DNA of 33,046 nt from contig JBHIXX010000028.1 in assembly GCA_041984585.1 (NCBI GenBank), positions 1 through 33,046 of the forward strand, given 5' to 3'. Below the pieces are notes generated by a model. That model was not told the DNA's origin. It made no database searches and saw only the letters and a program-made list of their open reading frames with translations. The stretch is from Pseudolysinimonas_A sp041984585 (GTDB lineage Bacteria > Actinomycetota > Actinomycetes > Actinomycetales > Microbacteriaceae). A program made the translations under genes and the position numbers. Below, piece by piece: positions 7,550 through 16,849 of the stretch (the first letter of the stretch is position 1; the number at the start of each line of letters is the position of its first letter).

Positions 7550-8308
7550 GTGAGCGCGACCGAGAGGCCGCTGAAGGGCTGGCGAGTGCTCGTCCCGCGG
7601 GGCGGGGCACGCGGCGACGAGGTCGCCGCCGTGCTCCGCGCCCACGGCGGCATCCCCGTGGTCGCTCCGATGCTCAACTTCGCGAGCACGGAGAATCCGT
7701 CGGAGCTCGCCAACGCCCTCTACGAGCTGGCAGACGGGCAGTTCGACTGGCTCGTCGTGACGAGCGCGCCCACGGTCGACGTGCTCATCAGCCAGCAGGT
7801 GCGGGTTCCCGAGACGACCCGCATCGCGGCGGTCGGCGAGAGCACCGCCGGCGCGCTGCAGCTCGCGGGGTACCGGGTCGACTTCGTGCCGGGCAGCGAC
7901 AACTCGGTGCGCGGTCTGGTCGCCGAATGGCCGGCCAGCGACATCCGCGGGCGGGTGCTCATCCCGCAGTCCGAGATCCCCGACCCGACCCTCGTCGCCG
8001 GGCTGGAGAAGGTCGGCTTCGCGGTCGACTTCGTCACCGCCTACCGCACCGTCGGTGTTCCGGTGCCCCCGGACGTGGTCGAGAAGGTGCGCAGCGGCGG
8101 CATCCGCGCGGTGCTCGTCTTCTCGGGCGCCGTCGCCCGCGAGGTGGCGCGCCAGCTCGCGCCCCTCCCGGCCGACACGGTCATCGCGTGCATCGGCCCG
8201 AGCACCGCCTTCGACGCCCGCGCCGCCGGGCTTCCGGTGCACGTGATCGCCGAGGAGCGCACCACCGAGTCGCTCGTCGCGGCGCTCGAGGAGTACGCCG
8301 CGGGCTGA
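7550..8308 (+). CDS. hemD: Uroporphyrinogen-III synthase
   Basis: 252 residues from GTG, 13 nt after the DUF3618 stop. The enzyme closes hydroxymethylbilane with ring-D inversion to give uroporphyrinogen III for heme and sirohaem. Recognised by the HEM4 two-lobe layout: N-terminal W-R-V-L-V-PR-GG, a WLVVTSAPTVDVL strand-loop, RIAAVGESTAGAL, a second-lobe VLIPQSE, VTAYRT, VLVFSGAVARE and IACIGPSTAFDA. The length fits the family. Other haem-synthesis genes are not in the window. Being downstream of three membrane/stress proteins is unusual, and it may be co-transcribed with them. No clear Shine-Dalgarno precedes the GTG. Confidence 0.88.
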   Translation: MSATERPLKGWRVLVPRGGARGDEVAAVLRAHGGIPVVAPMLNFASTENPSELANALYELADGQFDWLVVTSAPTVDVLISQQVRVPETTRIAAVGESTAGALQLAGYRVDFVPGSDNSVRGLVAEWPASDIRGRVLIPQSEIPDPTLVAGLEKVGFAVDFVTAYRTVGVPVPPDVVEKVRSGGIRAVLVFSGAVAREVARQLAPLPADTVIACIGPSTAFDARAAGLPVHVIAEERTTESLVAALEEYAAG

Positions 8309-8341
8309 GGCCGCCGCCCGATCAGGGTTCGCGCCGCGCCG

Positions 8342-8749
8342 TCAGCCGACGAGCAGGTGCGCGACGATCAGCGCCGCGCCGACCGCCGGGACGGATCCCT
8401 GGATGAGGGCGCCCCGCCAGAGCCGCGGGTCGCCCGTCACCAGCACGACCGCCGCGAGGGTCATCGCGAGCAGCGCGAACAGGGTGAGCGCGATCCCTGC
8501 CTCCACCGCGACGCCCGACAGGATGAGCACGACGCCGGCCCCGGCCCCGAGGGCGAGGAAGGCGTTGTAGAACCCCTGGTTGTAGGCGAGGAAGCGCATG
8601 GTGTCGGCATCCTGTTGCGACCGGACGCCGAACAGGCGCCACACCCGGGGACGCGACCAGAGCACGCTCTCCAGCGCGAAGAAGCCCACGTGCGCCAGAG
8701 CGGCGATGAGGGCGGCGAGCACGGCGAGCACGAGCAGGGGGCCGGTCAT
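8342..8749 (-). CDS. DUF1304-family integral membrane protein
   Basis: 135 residues with four predicted membrane helices. It carries the family pattern HVGFFALESVLW near residue 20-31 and NQGFYNAFLALGA near 56-68. DUF1304 proteins are small membrane proteins of unknown function. The start at 8749 (ATG) is chosen because MTGPLLVLAVLAALIAALAH leads directly into the first helix. It lies downstream of pfkA on the same strand with a 68-nt gap and convergent to hemD. Confidence 0.82.
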   Translation of the reverse strand: MTGPLLVLAVLAALIAALAHVGFFALESVLWSRPRVWRLFGVRSQQDADTMRFLAYNQGFYNAFLALGAGAGVVLILSGVAVEAGIALTLFALLAMTLAAVVLVTGDPRLWRGALIQGSVPAVGAALIVAHLLVG

Positions 8750-8817
8750 GGCGCCAGTGTGCCAGGCGGCCCGATCGGGGGGAACCGGCCGCGCCCGGAT
8801 GCCCGGGGTCGGCGGGC

Positions 8818-9840
<1,023 letters not shown>

Positions 9841-9911
9841 CGGCACCATCATGCCGGGTTCGCCGCGCCCGCGAGGCGTCGCCGGGGTTCCGACAGGCGA
9901 GGGGTTCTCGC

Positions 9912-9917
9912 TAGAGT
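9912..9917 (+). promoter_or_regulatory. -10 box for the DUF4190 pair
   Basis: TAGAGT, with a weak -35-like TTCCGA 18 bp upstream (9888-9893). The leader to the ATG at 9976 would be about 50 nt and carries a GGAGAA ribosome site. Confidence 0.4.
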
Positions 9918-9975
9918 GCGGAGCGGCCCCGGGAACCCGGGGATTCGCTGAGAAACCGAAACCTGGAGAAATCCC

Positions 9976-10227
9976 ATGACTGACGCTTCGGCGCCCGCCC
10001 CCTCCGTTCCCGGCAAGACCCTCGGCATCGTCGGCCTCGTGCTGGCGTTCCTCGCCCCGCTGATCGGTCTGATCCTGAGCATCGTCGCCTCGAACCAGTC
10101 GAAGGCCGCGGGCGTGCCGAACACGCCGGCGAAGGTGGGCATCATCCTCAGCATCATCTTCATGGTGCTCGGCCTCATCATCAGCATCGCCGTGACCGCG
10201 TCCGGCGCCTTCCTGTTCTCGTACTGA
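9976..10227 (+). CDS. DUF4190-type small membrane protein (first copy)
   Basis: 83 residues, with a short Ala/Pro-rich head (TDASAPAPSVPGK), two membrane helices (about 15-35 and 52-75) and the signature GKTLGIVGLVLAFLAPLIG...NTPAKVGIILS typical of DUF4190 proteins in actinobacteria. A ribosome site (GGAGAA) lies 7 nt before the ATG. The next gene is a close paralogue. Function unknown. Confidence 0.8.
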   Translation: MTDASAPAPSVPGKTLGIVGLVLAFLAPLIGLILSIVASNQSKAAGVPNTPAKVGIILSIIFMVLGLIISIAVTASGAFLFSY

Positions 10228-10254
10228 TCCGTCCGAGAATCTGAGGAGAGAGAC

Positions 10255-10575
10255 ATGACTGACGCTCCCGCGCCGGCCCCCGGGCCGGCTCCCGCTCCGT
10301 CCGTTCCCGGCAAGACGCTCGGCATCGTCGGCCTCGTGCTGGCGTTCCTGGCGCCGGTGATCGGCCTGATCCTGAGCATCGTCGCCAAGGTGCAGTCGAA
10401 GAACGCCGGGGTCAAGAACACCCCGGCGACCGTCGGCATCGTGCTGAGCATCATCTTCATCGTGCTCGGCCTGATCCTGCTGATCGCCCTCCCCGCCACG
10501 CTGTTCAGCGCGTGTGCCGGACTCGAGCCGGGTGTCTACACGCTCGAGAACGGCGGAACGCTCACCTGCGGGTGA
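10255..10575 (+). CDS. DUF4190-type small membrane protein (second copy)
   Basis: 106 residues with a strong Shine-Dalgarno (GAGGAGAG). It is nearly the same as its upstream neighbour through the Pro-rich head and both helices (SVPGKTLGIVGLVLAFLAP, then NTPATVGIVLSIIF). It differs by a longer head with an A-P-A-P-G-P-A-P repeat and an extra C-terminal extracellular-type tail of ~20 residues with two Cys. The pair clearly arose by tandem duplication and is probably co-transcribed (27-nt gap). Confidence 0.8.
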   Translation: MTDAPAPAPGPAPAPSVPGKTLGIVGLVLAFLAPVIGLILSIVAKVQSKNAGVKNTPATVGIVLSIIFIVLGLILLIALPATLFSACAGLEPGVYTLENGGTLTCG

Positions 10576-10597
10576 TCGGCACGCCCTGACGGGGGAC

Positions 10598-10631
10598 GAG
10601 CCGGAGCGGTCGATGGTGCCCGCTCCGGCTC
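10598..10631 (+). terminator. Hairpin terminator after the DUF4190 pair
   Basis: Perfect 11-bp stem (10598-10608 with 10621-10631, 12-nt loop), 22 nt after the stop. The remaining stretch to 10863 holds no gene I can support. Confidence 0.65.
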
Positions 10632-10863
10632 ACTCGTCTCCGGAACCGGATGCCGTCCGCCCCTCCGGCCGCTCCGGTCCGCGACGCCGATCGCCCGCAC
10701 CCGCGCGCCGCGCACCCGCCTCTCCTCCCCGGACACGCCGATCCGCCGCGCGGGGGCGCACCGCCCGATGTGGCCGGATTTCCCCGGAATCGCTGGTATT
10801 TTCGCCGTGGCCCGAGGGTGATCCCCTCGACGCCGATCCACAATCAAGGTCCGGGAGGACACC

Positions 10864-11148
10864 ATGGCTAACGCACTCAACAAGGCCGATCTCGTGGCCG
10901 CCATCGCCGCCGACTCGGGGCAGAGCCAGGCCGCCGTCGCGGGCGTCGTCGACTCGCTGTTCACCGTTCTCGCCCAGTCCCTGAAGGACGGCGCCAAGGT
11001 CAGCATCCCCGGATGGCTGAGCGTCGAGCCGACGCAGCGCGCGGCTCGCACGGGGCGCAACCCCGCGACCGGCGAGACCATCCAGATCCCGGCGAGCATC
11101 GGCGTGAAGATCAGCGCCGGCAGCAAGCTCAAGGCTGCGGTCAAGTAA
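10864..11148 (+). CDS. HU-family nucleoid DNA-binding protein
   Basis: 94 residues with a strong ribosome site (GGGAGGAC before ATG). The whole HU fold is visible: helices N-K-A-D-L-V-A-A-I-A and A-V-V-D-S-L-F-T-V-L, the beta-arm with RAARTGRNPATGETIQIPAS, and the C-terminal KISAGSKLKAAVK. The usual GFG-TFEV strand is replaced by IPGWLSVE. It lacks the long Lys/Ala tail of mycobacterial HupB. Monocistronic, with its own terminator. Confidence 0.92.
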   Translation: MANALNKADLVAAIAADSGQSQAAVAGVVDSLFTVLAQSLKDGAKVSIPGWLSVEPTQRAARTGRNPATGETIQIPASIGVKISAGSKLKAAVK

Positions 11149-11158
11149 CGACCTCACT

Positions 11159-11192
11159 CGAAGGGGCGTCGGCGTGAGCCGGCGCCCCTTCG
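11159..11192 (+). terminator. Hairpin terminator after the HU gene
   Basis: 15-bp stem with one G-U pair (11159-11173 with 11178-11192) and a GTGA tetraloop. Confidence 0.8.
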
Positions 11193-11221
11193 TCGTGCGG
11201 CGGCGCCTGCGCGGCGGGACG

Positions 11222-11227
11222 TACGCT
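11222..11227 (+). promoter_or_regulatory. -10 box for a probable leaderless transcript (CopD/CtaG)
   Basis: TACGCT ends 8 nt before the GTG start at 11236, the spacing expected when the start codon is at or near the 5' end of the mRNA. No Shine-Dalgarno is present. Confidence 0.5.
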
Positions 11228-11235
11228 GGATCACC

Positions 11236-13197
11236 GTGATCCGTCTCGCCCGCGTGGCCGGGCCCGCCGTCCTGCTGGCCGCGGCGCTCGCCGCCGCCCT
11301 CGTCGGCCTCTGGTGGGGCGGCGCGGCGCAGCCGACGCTCGTCGACCCGGGCGACCTGGTGCGATTCGGGCTCCCGATCGCGAAGCTGCTCACCGACCTC
11401 GGGTTCGCGGCCGCCCTCGGCGCCCTGCTGCTCGCGGTGTTCGCCCTGCCGCCCGACGGCCCGGCTCTGGGCCGCGCCCTCGACGTCGCCGCGGCGGGCG
11501 CTGCGGTGTGGACGGTGGCGGGCGCCGGCGCGGCGTTCTTCCAGGCGGCGAGCCTCTACTCCTCGCCTCCGCGCCTCGACGAGGCGTACGGTGCTCAGCT
11601 CGGCGCCTTCCTCACCGATGTCGGCATCGGGCGCGCCTGGCTGGCATTCGTGCTCGCGGGCGCCCTCGTCACGGTGATCTGCTTCGCGGTGCGCAACCGC
11701 ATCGCGCTCGTCTTCACGCTCGTCGGGTCGGCGATCTCGATCGTCTACCTCGTCGGCGAGGGGCACTCCGGGTCGAGCGACGTGCACGACATCGCCGTCA
11801 CGGCCACCTGGCTGCACGTGATCTTCGTGTCGCTGTGGGTGGGCGGCCTGCTCACGCTGGTCGTCATCCGCCGCGATCTGCCGCCTCGCCGTCTCGCCCC
11901 CGTGCTGCTGCGCTACTCGACGGTCGCGCTGGTGGCGTTCATCGTGGTCGCGGCGTCGGGGTACCTCTCCGCGGCGGTGCGGGTGGGCGACCTGCCCGCG
12001 CTGCTGACGCCCTACGGGCTGCTCGTGCTGGTGAAGGTGGGCGCGCTGGCCGTGCTCGGCGCTCTCGGGGCGCTGTATCGGCGATGGATCCTGCGGCTCG
12101 TCGCCGCGGGGCGCGACCGGGCGTTCTGGGCCCTCGTGCTCGGCGAGCTCGCGGTGATGGGCATCGCGACGGGGATGGCGGCGGCGCTCGCGCGCACGGC
12201 GCCGCCGGTGGACGACGCGGCCGCGCTGATCGACCCGACCCCGGCCGAGATCCTGGTCGACCGGCCGCTGCCGCCGGAGCTGACCGCGATCGACTACCTG
12301 ACGGCGTGGCGCATCGACCTGCTCTGGGTGCTCGTCGTCGCGTTCGGCACGTTCTTCTACCTGGCGGGCGTGGTGCGCCTGCACCGCCGCGGCGACCGCT
12401 GGCCGGTGCACCGCACGCTGCTCTGGCTGGCCGGGATGGCGGGGCTGCTCTGGGCCACGAACGGCGTGATGAACGTGTACGGGCCGTTCCTGTTCAGCGT
12501 GCACATGCTCGGGCACATGGTGCTGAGCATGGCGGTGCCGGCGCTGCTGGTGCTGGCGGCGCCGATCACGCTGGCGCTGCGCGCGATCGAGAAGCGCGAC
12601 GACGGCAGCCGCGGGGCGCGCGAGTGGATCATGCTGGCGATCCACTCGCCGGCGGCGCGCGTGCTGACGCACCCGCTGGTGGCATCCGCGATCTTCGCCG
12701 GGTCGCTCTGGGCGTTCTACTACACGCCGCTGTTCCGCTGGGCGGTGCTCGACCACGTCGGCCACACCTGGATGAACATGCACTTCCTCATCTCGGGGTA
12801 TCTGTTCGTGCTGGTGCTGGTGGGCGTCGACCCGATCCCGTCGCGCCCGCCGTATCCGCTGCGCCTGCTGCTGCTGCTCGGCACGATGGCGTTCCACGCG
12901 TTCTTCGGCCTGGCGATCATGACCGGCGAGGGCCTGTTGCTCGCCGACTGGTACGGCGCGATGGGCCGGGAGTGGGGTGATCCGCCGCTGGTCGATCAGC
13001 AGGTGGCCGGCGGGATCGCGTGGAGCGTCGGCGAGATCCCGACGGTGTCGCTGGCGATCCTGGTGGCGGTGATGTGGAGCCGCGCCGACAAGCGGGAGGC
13101 GCGGCGCTCGGACCGGGCGGCGGACCGCGACGGCGACGCGGAGCTCGCGGCGTACAACGCGATGCTGGCGGAGCAGGCGCGCCGCGACACGCGCTGA
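11236..13197 (+). CDS. CopD/CtaG fusion: copper transport and cytochrome c oxidase assembly membrane protein
   Basis: 653 residues, about 14 membrane helices. The N-terminal half (to ~320) is CopD-like, with HDIAVTATWLHVIFVSLWVGG and VALVAFIVVAASGYLSA. The C-terminal half (~340-620) is of the caa3-type CtaG family, with HMLGHMVLSMAVPALLVLAA, DHVGHTWMNMHFLISG and the VGVDPIPSRPPYP loop. These His/Met-rich helices fit copper handling for the CuA/CuB sites of the terminal oxidase. The fusion is standard in actinobacteria. A cytoplasmic charged tail follows the last helix. GTG start with a -10 box 8 nt upstream. Confidence 0.9.
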   Translation: MIRLARVAGPAVLLAAALAAALVGLWWGGAAQPTLVDPGDLVRFGLPIAKLLTDLGFAAALGALLLAVFALPPDGPALGRALDVAAAGAAVWTVAGAGAAFFQAASLYSSPPRLDEAYGAQLGAFLTDVGIGRAWLAFVLAGALVTVICFAVRNRIALVFTLVGSAISIVYLVGEGHSGSSDVHDIAVTATWLHVIFVSLWVGGLLTLVVIRRDLPPRRLAPVLLRYSTVALVAFIVVAASGYLSAAVRVGDLPALLTPYGLLVLVKVGALAVLGALGALYRRWILRLVAAGRDRAFWALVLGELAVMGIATGMAAALARTAPPVDDAAALIDPTPAEILVDRPLPPELTAIDYLTAWRIDLLWVLVVAFGTFFYLAGVVRLHRRGDRWPVHRTLLWLAGMAGLLWATNGVMNVYGPFLFSVHMLGHMVLSMAVPALLVLAAPITLALRAIEKRDDGSRGAREWIMLAIHSPAARVLTHPLVASAIFAGSLWAFYYTPLFRWAVLDHVGHTWMNMHFLISGYLFVLVLVGVDPIPSRPPYPLRLLLLLGTMAFHAFFGLAIMTGEGLLLADWYGAMGREWGDPPLVDQQVAGGIAWSVGEIPTVSLAILVAVMWSRADKREARRSDRAADRDGDAELAAYNAMLAEQARRDTR

Positions 13198-13264
13198 CCG
13201 CCGCGGCGCGCGCCGACCTTCGGGGCCGCGGAACTGGCGGGCGCGGCGCCGGACCGGTGGCGGC

Positions 13265-14227
13265 TCAGTCGTACTGGGCGACGATCCGCAGCGTGTGCTC
13301 GCCGACGATCTCGACCAGGTAGCGCACCTCGAACACGACGTCCTGCTCGCGTGGCTCGACGCTGCCGTCGAACAGCGACTGCACGTCGACGGTGAGGCGC
13401 GCGACGGCCTCGGCGGCGGGCACCTCCCAGCGCTCGAACTCGTCGGCCGCCCGCACCTCGAGGGCGGGGTGCTGCACGATCTCCCACGACGGGGTCGAGG
13501 CGACCCGGTCGGCGATCGCGTAGCCGAACGGGCATCCGGTGGGGAACAGCACCTGCTGGGTGGCGCATCCGTCGAGGTGGTCGTCGACCTCGGTCTGGAT
13601 CTGCGCGAGCAGCTCGGGCGCGGGCTGCACGTCGACGGCGGCGTCGACGCGGGCGCCGGGCCGCTCGGCGAGCACCGTGACCGGGTCGGCGGAGAGGTAC
13701 GCGCTGTCGTGGTCGAACCGGTACGCGCCGGGGACGAGCAGCGCGTACGGGCGGGGGGCGCCGGAGTCGAGGCCGGTGTCGGCGTCCGTGCCGTTCACCC
13801 GGAACCGCGGATCGTGCAGCACCGCCAGATCGAGGGTCTCGACCGGCGAGCGGGCGAACCCCCACTCGGGGAACAGGCCGAACCGGGTGCCGACGCGCTC
13901 GACCGCGAACTCGGTCTCGCCGGTCTCGTCCCCGGCCGACCAGGCGACGGTGACCAGGCGGATGCCGTCGCCCCCGTCCGCCTCCCCGGTCACCCGGTAC
14001 TCGTCGAGGTGGAGCGCGTCGTCCACCACGAGCCGCGGGTCGGCGTCGCCGAGGTCGACCCCGGGCAGCGCGATCGCCGACGTGGCGTCGCCGCGCGCCA
14101 CCGCGTCGAGGTAGATGCGCACGAACCCGCTCGCGCCGAACAGCGTCGCGCCGATCACGAGCACCGCCCCGGCTCCCGCGACCGCCGCGACGAGCAGGGC
14201 GGCGATCCACGGCAGCAGCCCACGCAC
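13265..14227 (-). CDS. Membrane-anchored extracytoplasmic protein of unknown function
   Basis: 320 residues from GTG. A single N-terminal hydrophobic helix (about 5-30) acts as signal anchor; the rest is soluble and extracytoplasmic, with YLDAVARGDATSAIALPGV near the start, which resembles the DUF4878/NTF2-like regions found in lipoproteins and transpeptidases. Two Cys flank an FPTGC-P-F-G-Y segment (DGCATQQVLFPTGCPFGY), probably a disulfide loop. I do not recognise a named family. It is convergent with the CopD/CtaG gene and divergent from the helicase gene. Confidence 0.75.
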   Translation of the reverse strand: MRGLLPWIAALLVAAVAGAGAVLVIGATLFGASGFVRIYLDAVARGDATSAIALPGVDLGDADPRLVVDDALHLDEYRVTGEADGGDGIRLVTVAWSAGDETGETEFAVERVGTRFGLFPEWGFARSPVETLDLAVLHDPRFRVNGTDADTGLDSGAPRPYALLVPGAYRFDHDSAYLSADPVTVLAERPGARVDAAVDVQPAPELLAQIQTEVDDHLDGCATQQVLFPTGCPFGYAIADRVASTPSWEIVQHPALEVRAADEFERWEVPAAEAVARLTVDVQSLFDGSVEPREQDVVFEVRYLVEIVGEHTLRIVAQYD

Positions 14228-14233
14228 GCCGCC

Positions 14234-14239
14234 ATCCTA
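14234..14239 (-). promoter_or_regulatory. -10 box, probable leaderless transcript (minus strand)
   Basis: TAGGAT on the minus strand, 6 nt before the GTG at 14227. It forms a divergent pair with the box at 14281. Confidence 0.5.
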
Positions 14240-14280
14240 CGAAGCGCGCGCGCCCCGGCCCGCCCCCGTCGACGCGCGCC

Positions 14281-14286
14281 TAGAGT
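14281..14286 (+). promoter_or_regulatory. -10 box, probable leaderless transcript (helicase)
   Basis: TAGAGT, 6 nt before the GTG at 14293. Confidence 0.5.
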
Positions 14287-14292
14287 GAGGCG

Positions 14293-15591
14293 GTGCCCCT
14301 GCCCGACCTGTCGCCCGAGCAGGCGGCGATCGTCGCCGCCATCGAGGGATCGCGCGACCACGTGTTCGTCACGGGGCGCGCCGGAACCGGCAAGTCGACC
14401 CTGCTTGAGCACCTGTCGTGGCACAGCTCGAAGCAGCTCGCGATCTGCGCCCCCACCGGCGTGGCCGCCCTCAACGTCGGCGGACAGACCATCCACTCGC
14501 TGTTCCGGCTGCCGATCGGCGTGATCGCCGACCACGAACTCGACCAGCCGCCGGAGCTGCGCAAGCTCCTGAACGCGATCGACACGCTCGTCGTCGACGA
14601 GGTGTCGATGGTGAACGCCGACCTGCTCGACGCGATGGACCGCAGCCTGCGGCAGGCGCGGCAGAAGCCCGCCGAGCCGTTCGGCGGCGTGCAGCTCGTG
14701 CTGTTCGGCGACCCGTTCCAGCTCGCCCCGGTGCCGGGCGACCCGGAGGAGCGGGCCTACTTCGCCGACCGCTACGCCTCGATGTGGTTCTTCGACGCGC
14801 GGGTCTGGGACGAGGCGGAGCTGCGCATCTTCGAGCTGACGACCATCCACCGTCAGCACGAGCTCGAGTTCAAGCGGCTGCTCACCGCGGTGCGGCACGG
14901 CGAGGTGACCGCCGAGATGGCGCACCGGCTCAACGACGTCGGCGCCCGCCCCGCGCCCGACGGCACCATCACCCTCGCGACGACGAACGCCGCGGTGACC
15001 CGCATCAACGCCCAGGCGCTCGCCGGGCTGCCCGGCCGGGGACTCACCGCCGTGGCCGAGGTGAACGGCGACTTCGGGCAGCGCGCCTACCCGGCCGACG
15101 AGCGGCTCGAACTGAAGGTCGGCGCGCAGGTGATGTTCCTGCGCAACGACACCGGCGCCGACGGCCGCTGGGTCAACGGCACCATCGGCGAGGTGGTGAA
15201 GATCGGCGAGAACGTCACCGTCGACGTGGACGGCGATCGGCACGAGGTGACCCCCGCCGTCTGGGAGCGCTACAAGTACACCTATTCCGCCGCCACCAAG
15301 AAGCTCAGCAAAGACGTCGTCGCCGAGTTCACCCAGTTCCCGCTGCGTCTCGCCTGGGCGGTCACCATCCACAAGTCGCAGGGCAAGAGCTACGAGCGCG
15401 CCATCGTCGACCTGGGTCCGCGCAGTTTCGCCCCCGGGCAGACCTACGTGGCGCTCAGCCGGATCACCGCACTCGACGGACTGCACCTGACGCGACCGCT
15501 GCGGCCGAGCGACGTGATCGTCGACGAGAACGTGCGCCGGTTCATGTCGCGGGCGACCGCCGTGCCCGGGATCGAGGCCGCCTCCGCATGA
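14293..15591 (+). CDS. PIF1/RecD-like ATP-dependent DNA helicase
   Basis: 432 residues. SF1B helicase core: Walker A GRAGTGKST (28-36), motif Ia APTGVAALNVGGQTIHS (53-69), Walker B VDEVSM (101-106), motif III GDPFQLAP (139-146), TIHRQ, and near the C-terminus the UvrD/PIF1-type WAVTIHKSQGKSYERAIVDL followed by TYVALSRIT (motif VI). PIF1-like enzymes unwind 5'-3' and act on forked or structured DNA; the exact bacterial role is not settled. No extra N- or C-terminal domain is present. The stop overlaps the start of the next gene (ATGA). Confidence 0.88.
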   Translation: MPLPDLSPEQAAIVAAIEGSRDHVFVTGRAGTGKSTLLEHLSWHSSKQLAICAPTGVAALNVGGQTIHSLFRLPIGVIADHELDQPPELRKLLNAIDTLVVDEVSMVNADLLDAMDRSLRQARQKPAEPFGGVQLVLFGDPFQLAPVPGDPEERAYFADRYASMWFFDARVWDEAELRIFELTTIHRQHELEFKRLLTAVRHGEVTAEMAHRLNDVGARPAPDGTITLATTNAAVTRINAQALAGLPGRGLTAVAEVNGDFGQRAYPADERLELKVGAQVMFLRNDTGADGRWVNGTIGEVVKIGENVTVDVDGDRHEVTPAVWERYKYTYSAATKKLSKDVVAEFTQFPLRLAWAVTIHKSQGKSYERAIVDLGPRSFAPGQTYVALSRITALDGLHLTRPLRPSDVIVDENVRRFMSRATAVPGIEAASA

Positions 15592-16079
15592 CCCGCGTGC
15601 TGGTCGTGCACCACTCGCCCGGGAGCGCCCCACCGCAACTGCTCGACGCGGCACTCGGCGGGATGCGGCAGCCCGAACTCGAGGGCGTCGAGGTGGTCGT
15701 GCGCGAGGCGCTCGCGGCGGAGGCCGCCGACGTGCTCGCCGCCGACGGCATCCTGCTGGGCACCCCGGCCAACTTCGGCTACATGAGCGGGGCGCTCAAG
15801 CACTTCTTCGACCGGGTCTTCCTCGACGTCGGGGGTTCGCTCGAGCCCGACGGGCGCGCGGCCGCGGCCGCGGGGCCCGCCCGTCTGCCGCTCGGGCTGT
15901 ACGTGCACGGCGGCTACGACGCCACCGGCGCGGTCCGATCGGTGCAGCGCATCACCGACGCGCTCGGCTGGCGCGCGGTGGCGGAGCCGGTCGTCGTCAC
16001 GGGCGCGCCGACGGATGCCGACCGCGAGCGGGTCGCGGATCTCGCGGCGACGCTGGCCGCGACGGCGGTCGGCTGGTAG
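15588..16079 (+). CDS. Flavodoxin-like NADPH-dependent FMN reductase family protein
   Basis: 163 residues. Flavodoxin fold: first strand VLVVHHSPGSA (phosphate loop near residue 9-14), then ILLGTPANFGYMSGALKHFFDR at 56-77, the flavin-binding signature of the FMN reductase/NAD(P)H oxidoreductase family, and LYVHGGYD for the third loop. It probably binds FMN and moves electrons from NAD(P)H; the substrate is unknown. Coupled by a 4-nt overlap to the helicase gene, but no functional link between the two is evident. Confidence 0.82.
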   Translation: MTRVLVVHHSPGSAPPQLLDAALGGMRQPELEGVEVVVREALAAEAADVLAADGILLGTPANFGYMSGALKHFFDRVFLDVGGSLEPDGRAAAAAGPARLPLGLYVHGGYDATGAVRSVQRITDALGWRAVAEPVVVTGAPTDADRERVADLAATLAATAVGW

Positions 16080-16112
16080 CGGCTCAGCTCGGTCGCCCGG
16101 CGGCGCGGTCGC

Positions 16113-16760
16113 CTACGCGGCGGCCTTGGCGCGGGAGAGGTCCTCGAACAGCTCGGTGTTGAACCGGTAGGCCAGCAGCACCTCGTCGATCACGCGGTCG
16201 CGCTCGGCCTCGTCCCAGGGGGCCGCGTCGAGCTGCTCGCGGTAGGTGGTCTTGAACTCACGCGGGTCGGCGATCTGGTCGAACAGGTAGAAGCCGACGC
16301 CGTTGGTCTCGAAGCCGAAGTGGCGCTGCATGAGCTTCCGGATCGCCTGGCCGCCCGAGAGGTCGCCGAGGTAGCGCGTGTAGTGGTGCGCGACCACGCC
16401 GCCGGCCCATCCCTGCGCGCCGACCTCCTCGATCCGCGCGACGTAGCGCTCGGTGGTCGGCAACGGGGCGATCTCGGTGCGCCAGTCCGATCCGAGCAGA
16501 TACTCCAGGTCGGCCTCGAGCGCCGGCATCCGGGTGAGGGCGTCGCTGAGGAACGGCGCGGCCACCGGGTCGTCGCGGAAGCCCTCGACGACGCGCTCGA
16601 GCGCCTCGTAGACGTAGTAGTGCTGCACCACGAGCGCGATGTAGTCCTCGCGAGTGCCCTCACCGGTCATCAGGTCGTGCATGAACCCGGCGCCCTCGCT
16701 CTCGCCGTGGCCGGTCCACGTCCGCTCGCGGAGCGCTTGGGAGAACGGGATGACGGTCAT
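16113..16760 (-). CDS. hmuO: Biliverdin-producing heme oxygenase
   Basis: 215 residues, the normal length for bacterial HmuO. Degrades heme to biliverdin, CO and free iron in the cytoplasm. Visible: T-W-T-G-H-G-E-S-E with the proximal heme ligand His18, FMHDL, the QHYYVYEALE helix, and the distal-helix motif YLGDLSGGQAI (GDLSGG at 132-137). An iron-box-like site lies 22-40 nt before the ATG, as for heme oxygenase in corynebacteria. A Shine-Dalgarno (GAAGGAAG) is 8 nt upstream of the ATG. Paired with the DUF2470 gene just upstream. The symbol follows the actinobacterial family name. Confidence 0.92.
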   Translation of the reverse strand: MTVIPFSQALRERTWTGHGESEGAGFMHDLMTGEGTREDYIALVVQHYYVYEALERVVEGFRDDPVAAPFLSDALTRMPALEADLEYLLGSDWRTEIAPLPTTERYVARIEEVGAQGWAGGVVAHHYTRYLGDLSGGQAIRKLMQRHFGFETNGVGFYLFDQIADPREFKTTYREQLDAAPWDEAERDRVIDEVLLAYRFNTELFEDLSRAKAAA

Positions 16761-16781
16761 GGCGGGGCTTCCTTCTCGTGG

Positions 16782-16800
16782 TTAGGCGAGCCTCAGCTTA
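16782..16800 (-). promoter_or_regulatory. DtxR/IdeR-type iron box before heme oxygenase
   Basis: TTAGGCGAGCCTCAGCTTA agrees with the 19-bp iron-box consensus (TWAGGTTAGSCTAACCTWA) at about 15 of 19 positions and keeps the TTAGG and central AGCCT. A minus-strand -10-like TAAGCT (16800-16795) lies inside it, so bound regulator would block the promoter. Predicted effect: repression when iron is plentiful. Confidence 0.7.
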
Positions 16801-16849
16801 GGGCGCGGGCGCGCGGACGCGCCAGGACCGAGGTCCCGATCGGCGTCGG

